18,324 bases of DNA from Nanobdellati archaeon (GTDB lineage: Archaea; EX4484-52; JAADEF01). The notes below the pieces were generated by a model, which saw only the letters and a program-made list of their open reading frames with translations, was not told where the DNA came from and searched no databases. A program made the position numbers and the translations under genes. This document shows positions 13,182 through 18,324 of this stretch, in pieces; the stretch's first letter is position 1; each line of letters opens with the position of its first letter. Location: positions 1 to 18,324 of the forward strand of contig WAPH01000017.1 in the NCBI GenBank assembly GCA_015520895.1. Direction: 5' to 3'.

Positions 13182-14273
13182 TTACCTCGTTATCTTTTGT
13201 GCTTTAACAAATTCATAAAGTTCTTTAGCTTTTTTGTTTTTCTCAAAATGCTCCCTTATAGGTTTTATTATTTCATCAAGTTCCTTAGCTAATGTTTCTT
13301 TCAAATCTAATGGATGCACTTCTCCTTTACTATAAGACTTTTCCATCTCTTCATAGCTTTTAAACTCTATATTACCTCCAAACTTAGCAGGTCTTTCAAC
13401 TAAAACCTCGTCTTTTATTCTAAAAACAATTTCCTTGAAATATTGTAAAACAGGATTGTCATCCACTTGTTTTTCAGGAGCATAAGCCTTTCTTATTTTT
13501 CTTCTTATTTCTTCATAAGAATCATGAACAAAAATAGCAGTATCTGGTTTTGATTTGCTCATTTTGGATGTAATAAGCACATCTTTCCTTGAATCTTCAT
13601 CCATTTGTTGAGGTTTAACCGGTCCTTGTAAACCCATTAACAAGTTATGATGAACTGCTATTGGTTTTTTCCATCCTAATTTCTCTGCTACCTCTCTCGC
13701 TAACATATTAACTTTACGCTGATCCAAACCTAATTGGCATATATCTATATTCATATAAAAAATATCTGATGCTTGCATTGACGGATAAAACACTACGGCA
13801 GCAGAATTATCTAAGCTCTCACTTCTTCCCGCTATTGTTAATGCTCTTAATGTCCTCCTTAATGTATGATTTCTAGCTATGGTTAGAACTATTTTCCAAT
13901 ATTCTTCATCTCCTATAAAATCTTTATGCCAATGAACTTTAACTTTACTTATATCTGCCAATCCTGATGCCCTCCAAACCTCTAAAAAATATTCGCCTGC
14001 TTTTCTTATCGCTTCTATGTCTCCTCCTAATTTATTGTTTATCCATGCAAAACTATCCGCCAAAAGTAAATGAAATTCTATGCCTGCTTGTTGCATTTCA
14101 TTTATAAGAAGTGGTCTGTATACTCCTACAGGCAAATGAGCTAAACCGCTTGGCTCAAAACCGTCATAAGCAGTGGGTTTTGTTTTTGTTTCGAAGAGTC
14201 TTTTTAATTCTTGTTCTGTAATAATCTCATGAGCAAAACCTTTTATAATGTTAATTTTATCTTCTATATCCAT
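13182..14273 (-). CDS. tyrS: Tyrosyl-tRNA synthetase, archaeal/eukaryotic type
   Basis: The enzyme charges tRNA-Tyr. The 363 residues show the class I core: GFEPSG (38-43), a HIGH-equivalent HLPVG (46-50) and KMSKS (237-241). They also show family-specific blocks VFYPSMQASDIF, DICQLGLDQRKVNMLARE and, near the end, RPAKFGGNIEF and EVHPLDLKETLAKEL. The central blocks look closer to the plant-like eukaryotic form than to the Methanocaldococcus form, from memory. I place the start at the ATG at 14273, because a TATA-like box is centred 27 bases before it. An in-frame start at 14330 would add 19 residues translated from the promoter. It leads a four-gene operon ending in nurA and the EamA transporter, and is divergent from aEF1B. 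Confidence 0.92.
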   Translation of the reverse strand: MDIEDKINIIKGFAHEIITEQELKRLFETKTKPTAYDGFEPSGLAHLPVGVYRPLLINEMQQAGIEFHLLLADSFAWINNKLGGDIEAIRKAGEYFLEVWRASGLADISKVKVHWHKDFIGDEEYWKIVLTIARNHTLRRTLRALTIAGRSESLDNSAAVVFYPSMQASDIFYMNIDICQLGLDQRKVNMLAREVAEKLGWKKPIAVHHNLLMGLQGPVKPQQMDEDSRKDVLITSKMSKSKPDTAIFVHDSYEEIRRKIRKAYAPEKQVDDNPVLQYFKEIVFRIKDEVLVERPAKFGGNIEFKSYEEMEKSYSKGEVHPLDLKETLAKELDEIIKPIREHFEKNKKAKELYEFVKAQKITR

Positions 14274-14277
14274 AAAA

Positions 14278-14286
14278 ATTATAAAG
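14278..14286 (+). promoter_or_regulatory. Possible TATA-like box for aEF1B
   Basis: ATTATAAAG is centred near 14282-14283. Transcription would begin near 14308 and give a short leader containing GAGGTGA at 14313-14319 before the ATG at 14324. The box overlaps the opposite gene's promoter zone. Confidence 0.35.
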
Positions 14287-14296
14287 TTAATGTAAC

Positions 14297-14304
14297 ATTT
14301 AAAT
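14297..14304 (-). promoter_or_regulatory. TATA-like box for the TyrRS operon
   Basis: The palindrome ATTTAAAT is centred 27 bases upstream of the TyrRS ATG at 14273, fitting a leaderless transcript. There is no Shine-Dalgarno before that ATG. Confidence 0.45.
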
Positions 14305-14323
14305 AAGTTATTGAGGTGATAGA

Positions 14324-14593
14324 ATGCCAAGGAAAGTGTTAATGGCTATAAAGCTTATGCCTTCTTCGCCTGACATAGAAATGAATATGATTAAAAAGCA
14401 AGTAGAGCAGACGGCTTTAGAGTTAGGAGAAATAAAAGATATGAAAGAAGAACCTATTGCCTTTGGTTTAAAGGCTTTAAAGGTATTGTTAATGGTAGAG
14501 GATCAAGAAAGAATAGCTGAGAAAGTTGAAGAAAAGCTTAGCAATTTAGAAGGAATAGAAAGTGCGGAAGTAGAGAGTGTTACATTAATTTAA
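14324..14593 (+). CDS. ef1b: Archaeal elongation factor 1-beta (aEF1B)
   Basis: This is the guanine-nucleotide exchange factor that recycles aEF1A during translation. The 89-residue length is exactly that of the archaeal family. The ferredoxin-like fold has the expected pattern: a strand VLMAIKLMP, a helix, EEPIAFGLKALKVLLMV (the conserved I-A-F-G-L-K-A element), and a terminal strand ESAEVESVTLI. GAGGTGA with a four-base spacer supports the ATG. It is a single-gene unit, divergent from TyrRS and ending six bases before the convergent radA. Confidence 0.94.
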   Translation: MPRKVLMAIKLMPSSPDIEMNMIKKQVEQTALELGEIKDMKEEPIAFGLKALKVLLMVEDQERIAEKVEEKLSNLEGIESAEVESVTLI

Positions 14594-14599
14594 CTTTAT

Positions 14600-15544
14600 T
14601 TACGCATCTCTTATTCCTTCTTCTGTTACAACAAAAACAGCTTCTCCATCAGGCAAATTAGGACTATCAACAAGTCTTGCAATTCTTTTATTGCCTTTGC
14701 TTTTTCTTAAATATATTCTAAATGTTGCTGCGTGATGTAAAACATGACCTCCAGCTGCTTCAGTGGGATCTCCAAAGAACACATCTGGTTTGGCCATAAC
14801 CTGGTTAGTAACATAAACCGCTAAGTTGAAAGTATCAGCATATTTTTGCAGAGTGTGTAAATGCCTATTGAGCTTTTGTTGTCTCTCTGCTAAACTCCCT
14901 CTACCAACATAATCTGCTCTGAAATGGGCAGTAATAGAATCAACAATAATTAATTTAATATTTTTTTCTTTAATAAGGTCTTTGGCTTTTTCCACAAGTA
15001 ATATTTGATGATCTGAGTTATAAGCTCTTCCTACATAGACATTCTTTAGAGTTTCCTCAGAATTCAAGCCTATGGCTTTTGCCATCTGTTGTATTCTTTC
15101 TGGTCTGAATGTTTGTTCAGTATCGATATAAAGAACAGAACCTTCTAATCCTCCTTGATCTTTAGGTAATTGTACATTAACTGAAAGTTGATGAGCTATC
15201 TGCGTTTTAGCAGAACCAAAAGCCCCATAGCATTCAGTTATGCTTGCAGTTTCTATACCTCCTCCAAGCAATTCATCAAAAGATTTACTTCCTGTCGTTA
15301 TTTTCCCTATTTTCTTTCTTTTCTCTAAAACTTTTAAACCCGACTCAAATCCCATATCTAATGCGTCTCGAGCAGCTGCTATTATTTTAGCAGCAACACC
15401 CTCTCCTATGTCTGCAATAGCTGCTAGTTCTGAAGGGGATGATGTTGCTATGATCATTAAGTCATCCATACCCATTTCTTCGAGTTTCTCAGCAGTTTTT
15501 GGTCCTACACCTGGCAAATCTTTTACACTTTTTATTTCGGTCAT
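14600..15544 (-). CDS. radA: RadA recombinase
   Basis: RadA forms filaments on single-stranded DNA and performs strand exchange. The 314 residues are normal for the family. An N-terminal helix-hairpin-helix region (1-65, LPGVGPKTAEKLEEMG) is followed by the RecA core with LYIDTEQTFRPERIQQMA, Walker B IIVDSITAHFRADY and the L2-side VFFGDPTEAAGGHVLHHAATFRIYLRK. The Walker A reads GAFGSAKTQ (107-115), with Ala112 where most RadA proteins have Gly just before the invariant Lys. The DNA codon is GCT, so this is not a translation slip. It lies one base after RPA and its ribosome site GAGGTGAT sits within the end of that gene, so RPA and RadA are made together. Confidence 0.96.
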   Translation of the reverse strand: MTEIKSVKDLPGVGPKTAEKLEEMGMDDLMIIATSSPSELAAIADIGEGVAAKIIAAARDALDMGFESGLKVLEKRKKIGKITTGSKSFDELLGGGIETASITECYGAFGSAKTQIAHQLSVNVQLPKDQGGLEGSVLYIDTEQTFRPERIQQMAKAIGLNSEETLKNVYVGRAYNSDHQILLVEKAKDLIKEKNIKLIIVDSITAHFRADYVGRGSLAERQQKLNRHLHTLQKYADTFNLAVYVTNQVMAKPDVFFGDPTEAAGGHVLHHAATFRIYLRKSKGNKRIARLVDSPNLPDGEAVFVVTEEGIRDA

Positions 15545-15545
15545 T

Positions 15546-16517
15546 TTATATCACCTCTTTTAGTTCTTTAAAATTATGAACTGTAACTTCCAATGTATTA
15601 TTATAATCATTAACTTTTACAGTCCCTTTTATTTTAAAAAATCCTTTAAGTAATCTTTGTTCTACTCTTTCATAAAAAGCGTCTTTACCCTCTTTTTTTA
15701 TTACTTCTTCTATTTCCTCTTCATACATACCTGCTAATTTTTCTGCATCTTGCCTAAAGAAATTCACAATTATAGAAGAGGTTCCATCATCTATGATGCC
15801 AGAGAGGATGAGAAGTTTTTCAGATTCTATGTTATGTATGTTGCATTTTTCCCCTTCTATTCTTTTTTTACATTTTGGACAAAATCTTAAAATGGGCTCT
15901 TTTCTAAAAAGTCGTGTAAAGTAACCTTTTATAGAGATATTTTCTTTATCTTTATTTATTTCTACTATGTTTTTATTTAAATATTCTCTTATTACTACTT
16001 CTCCTCCGTCTTTGTCCTTAACTTCTATTTTTTCATCTATTTTTTTAATTAATCCGTAATTTCCTAATCTTAATTCTACATTGCCATTATATGTTTCTTT
16101 CGTATAAGCTCTTATTATCTCTATAACATCTCCTTCTTCGTAATCAAAGTCATCTATTTGTTCATCCCACAAAACTAATCGTGTAATACCTGTTTCATCA
16201 CCAACTAAAATGTTTTTTACTTTACCTTCACTTCCATCTTTCCTTGTGAATCTCGTTTCATCGAATATTCTTACTACTTTAACTTTTATGTTCACAGAAC
16301 TCATACCAGGTGTTAAATCTTTTATTTTTAACTCTTCGTCCTCTTCAAATTCTTTTAAGTTTACACCTAGTTCTTTAGCTACAACATACGCAGCACCTAC
16401 TTTAGAAATAATTCCTTCAAATTCTTCCTGCTTCTCATCTATCATTTTTAGAACTTCTTCTTCTCTTAAATCTTTTTCTTCTACTATTTTTTTAACTATT
16501 TTAACAAATTCTTCCAT
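15546..16517 (-). CDS. rpa: Replication protein A, single-stranded-DNA binding protein
   Basis: RPA coats single-stranded DNA in replication and recombination and hands it to RadA. The 323 residues contain an N-terminal helical domain (about 1-55) and a first OB fold at about 65-160, with RKDGSEGKVKNILVGDETG and RLVLWDEQ. A second OB region contains a zinc site made by Cys213, Cys216, Cys225 and His228, and an OB-like C-terminal segment follows. This is the archaeal Rpa41/COG1599-type layout. The ATG at 16517 has no Shine-Dalgarno but lies about 26 bases from a TATA-like box. The gene leads a two-gene operon with radA, which matches their joint role. Confidence 0.93.
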   Translation of the reverse strand: MEEFVKIVKKIVEEKDLREEEVLKMIDEKQEEFEGIISKVGAAYVVAKELGVNLKEFEEDEELKIKDLTPGMSSVNIKVKVVRIFDETRFTRKDGSEGKVKNILVGDETGITRLVLWDEQIDDFDYEEGDVIEIIRAYTKETYNGNVELRLGNYGLIKKIDEKIEVKDKDGGEVVIREYLNKNIVEINKDKENISIKGYFTRLFRKEPILRFCPKCKKRIEGEKCNIHNIESEKLLILSGIIDDGTSSIIVNFFRQDAEKLAGMYEEEIEEVIKKEGKDAFYERVEQRLLKGFFKIKGTVKVNDYNNTLEVTVHNFKELKEVI

Positions 16518-16538
16518 AAGAATCTTTATTTTGATGTA

Positions 16539-16548
16539 TTTTTAAAAC
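16539..16548 (-). promoter_or_regulatory. TATA-like box for the RPA-RadA operon
   Basis: On the minus strand the box reads GTTTTAAAAA. Its centre is about 26 bases from the RPA start at 16517, as for a leaderless mRNA. It is nearly the same sequence as the box before the AIM24-family gene. Confidence 0.5.
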
Positions 16549-16569
16549 TCTTTATTTTGTAATTTTCCG

Positions 16570-17337
16570 TTAAATATTGTATGTTGTTAGATCTTGGGAG
16601 AATATTATATTTTTTGTAGGAAACATTTCTTTAAATTCGTATGATAGTTTTTCAATACCGTAATTAATAACAGGAGGAGCAAAATGTCTCAATATTATGG
16701 TTGATGCCCGTGTTTTACTGATCATTTTTTTTATATCTTCTTTTGATGCATGTCTAAACTCATTTGATTCTTTGTTCATAATGGCAAAATGAAGTATAAG
16801 TACATCTACATCTTTGTAATATTTAGAGAACTCAGGAAAATATTCTGTATCTGAGGGGTATCCAATACTTATGTCTTTAAAATCTATTCTTACTCCTACT
16901 CCGTATTTCTCATGATGAAGAGTAGGAGAGAATTTAAATCTGATATCTTCTAAATACTCATCATCAGGCTTTACAATAACATGATTTTTTAGAAGAGAAA
17001 GATGATAAGTACTTATGAGTTTATCACATCCTTTGTGCAATCCCGCCATACATGTATTAGTTATTAGCGTTACGTTTCTTTTATTATGTTGATAAAAATA
17101 CGCGCTTTCTATTACACTTTCTGCTCCCCCATAATGATCTAAATGCTGATGAGTGATTATAATGTGTGTAAGTTTATTTAAAGGGAGTTTAAGTGATAAA
17201 GCATCTCTTAAAGCACAGGGACCAGGATCTATAAATATTTCTTTGTTTTTATGAGAGAGCCATACACCAGAGGTACGTAGGATTTGTGTTGCTAATACAT
17301 ATCTGCCGCCACCACTCCCTAAAATTGTGAGCTTCAT
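16570..17337 (-). CDS. MBL-fold metallo-hydrolase, RNase Z-like
   Basis: The 255 residues form a metallo-beta-lactamase fold. The metal-binding signature is THQHLDHYGG (His63, His65, Asp67, His68), and later ligands are probably His141 in LHHEKYG, Asp163 in YPSDTEYF and His218 in LRHFAPP. The start MKLTILGSGGG is typical of the RNase Z / phosphoribosyl-phosphodiesterase side of the family. It lacks the clear exosite arm of tRNase Z, so the substrate is unknown; a cyclic-nucleotide phosphodiesterase or small-molecule hydrolase is possible. Its ATG overlaps the CutA stop by one base (TAATG), so the two are translationally coupled. It is the last gene of its operon. Confidence 0.85.
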   Translation of the reverse strand: MKLTILGSGGGRYVLATQILRTSGVWLSHKNKEIFIDPGPCALRDALSLKLPLNKLTHIIITHQHLDHYGGAESVIESAYFYQHNKRNVTLITNTCMAGLHKGCDKLISTYHLSLLKNHVIVKPDDEYLEDIRFKFSPTLHHEKYGVGVRIDFKDISIGYPSDTEYFPEFSKYYKDVDVLILHFAIMNKESNEFRHASKEDIKKMISKTRASTIILRHFAPPVINYGIEKLSYEFKEMFPTKNIIFSQDLTTYNI

Positions 17338-17666
17338 TAAAGCACCTTGTTTGTTTCTTTATCTATCCAAGAAGCGTAATGAAGACTTATATCTTCTATT
17401 TTTAAAGCAATAACTTCTGCAACTTCATATTCATGATTTACAAGAATCTCATGTTTTACTCTTTCTAATAATTCTTCTCTTGTTTTTATAAAAAGCATTA
17501 TTTCTTTTGATTCCTCAATATTACTATTCCACCAATATTTTGAGGTTATATTCTCTACCATGTTAATACATGCGGCTAAACGTTTATTTAGTAAAATGTT
17601 TGCTATTCGAGATGCATTATCTTTGCTACTTACTGTGGTGATAACTACATAATAATTTTCGTCCAT
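17337..17666 (-). CDS. cutA: CutA1-family divalent-ion tolerance protein
   Basis: CutA is a small, very stable trimeric protein associated with copper and other divalent-metal tolerance; its precise activity is unresolved. The 109 residues show the full family pattern: VVITTVSSKDNASRIANILL, RLAACINMV, then KYWWNSNIEESKEIMLFIKT, and the closing EVAEVIALKI then ASWIDKETN. Length is normal and no signal peptide is present, so it is cytoplasmic. It is linked by one-base TAATG overlaps both to the unknown gene before it and to the MBL-fold gene after it, so the three form a tightly coupled unit. Confidence 0.95.
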   Translation of the reverse strand: MDENYYVVITTVSSKDNASRIANILLNKRLAACINMVENITSKYWWNSNIEESKEIMLFIKTREELLERVKHEILVNHEYEVAEVIALKIEDISLHYASWIDKETNKVL

Positions 17667-18247
17667 TATACCGCCTCATATACAAGTTCTTTAAACTTCC
17701 CTATGGCTTTACCATTAATTCTTATTTCAAATTCTTGAGGAAGGTTAATTTTAATAACATAAGGAAGGTTGAGTGTTTCATAATGAAGATTTAGCTTTTT
17801 TCTTATAATGTCATAAGATAAATCAAGGGACAAATCTTTCACATCATCATATTTAATTTTTGCTTTAGTAACATTTATTTTTTTAGGAAAGTTTATAGAA
17901 AGTTCATGTGATATTCCTTTAACTTCTATATCTATTATTTTTTTAGTTAGACGAGCATAAGCATAAAATATATGTTCTTCTTTTTTTAAATCCACATTAT
18001 CATATTCATTAGCTTCTAAGGAATCAAAAAGGTTCTTATAAATTTTATGTTTTCTGAGATAAATATATAAGGTATTATAGAGATAGTTAGAAGTAAAAGG
18101 CAATAACAACAAAATTTTATTCATTTCAGGATCCTCTTCTTTTAAAAGAAGATCTTTAAGAGCATTATCTATTTCTTTATGATTATTTGTTTTGTTTAAA
18201 TAAATTATTCTTGCAATTTTTTCAATAATATTTTTTGGTATTTTCAT
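17666..18247 (-). CDS. Protein of unknown function, possibly N-terminally incomplete
   Basis: From the ATG at 18247 this is 193 residues, with no membrane helix and no motif that I recognise. The first half is helical and Lys/Leu/Asn-rich, for example KNIIEKIARIIYLNKTNN. The second half alternates hydrophobic residues and looks beta-rich (SHELSINFPKKINVTK, then PYVIKINLPQEFEIRINGK). The reading frame is open all the way from 18247 to the window edge, adding about 25 residues of ordinary protein composition (HYVEHTNDIKFYDNIIK) without an ATG. No Shine-Dalgarno precedes the ATG at 18247. The true start may therefore lie outside the window. Its stop overlaps the cutA start by one base (TAATG), tying it to the CutA-MBL unit. 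Confidence 0.6.
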   Translation of the reverse strand: MKIPKNIIEKIARIIYLNKTNNHKEIDNALKDLLLKEEDPEMNKILLLLPFTSNYLYNTLYIYLRKHKIYKNLFDSLEANEYDNVDLKKEEHIFYAYARLTKKIIDIEVKGISHELSINFPKKINVTKAKIKYDDVKDLSLDLSYDIIRKKLNLHYETLNLPYVIKINLPQEFEIRINGKAIGKFKELVYEAV

Positions 18248-18324
18248 TTTTAGATGATTATTGCTTTTAATTATGTTGTCGTAAAATTTTATGTCATTAG
18301 TGTGCTCTACATAATGCTTTAAAG

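Noticed and set aside
14274..14330. N-terminal extension of TyrRS by 19 residues.
   Set aside because: The extra codons lie across both divergent promoters and overlap the start of aEF1B; the internal ATG at 14273 has a correctly spaced TATA-like box.
15240..15563. Open frame on the plus strand opposite radA.
   Set aside because: Its Ser/Pro/Ile-rich product is the mirror of the RadA coding strand, and RadA is certain.

Overview
The window is AT-rich archaeal chromosome. The gene set is archaeal throughout: RadA, a three-domain RPA, HerA, NurA, Nop5, aEF1B (EF-1 beta), a eukaryote/archaeal-type TyrRS, and the Era-like GTPase / DUF2073 / COG3364 Zn-ribbon trio. Expression signals agree. Many genes carry a GGTGA or GAGGTGAT Shine-Dalgarno. 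Several operon-leading genes lack one but have a TATA-like box centred about 26 bases before the ATG, as expected for leaderless archaeal mRNAs. Small proteins and very tight spacing would suit an uncultured, possibly DPANN-type archaeon, but I cannot fix the lineage from this window.

Layout. (1) 2-199 is the end of a secreted, cysteine-containing protein. (2) 245-2778 (+) is AIM24-family protein, a CcdA-like membrane thiol transporter, and a CNNM/CBS membrane protein. (3) 2775-5221 (-) is the Era-like GTPase, DUF2073 protein, Zn-ribbon protein, and a DsbD-like membrane protein fused to a CPHC thioredoxin-like domain. (4) 5334-9184 (+) is UDP-glucose dehydrogenase, HerA ATPase and Nop5. (5) 9129-9781 (-) is two small membrane proteins, the second overlapping nop5 tail-to-tail. 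(6) 9782-10619 is a gap with no intact gene. It holds an AT-rich inverted repeat, a GC-rich island that folds by hand into a three-way-junction RNA, the C-terminal remnant of an S74 (endosialidase-chaperone-like) protein, and the remnant of a RelE-type toxin-antitoxin pair. (7) 10620-14273 (-) is TyrRS, an anchored extracytoplasmic protein, NurA and an EamA transporter. (8) 14324-14593 (+) is aEF1B. (9) 14600-16517 (-) is RPA then RadA. (10) 16570-18247 (-) is an unknown protein, CutA and an MBL-fold hydrolase, joined by TAATG overlaps; the first may extend past the window edge.

The main themes are information processing (recombination and end processing by RadA, RPA, HerA and NurA; translation by TyrRS and aEF1B; rRNA modification by Nop5) and extracytoplasmic thiol chemistry (two CcdA/DsbD-type proteins within 3 kb). 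HerA and NurA normally work together, but here they lie on opposite strands on either side of the decayed gap. I did not find a clearly new multi-gene system. The strongest candidate for something undescribed is the structured RNA at 9949-10031.
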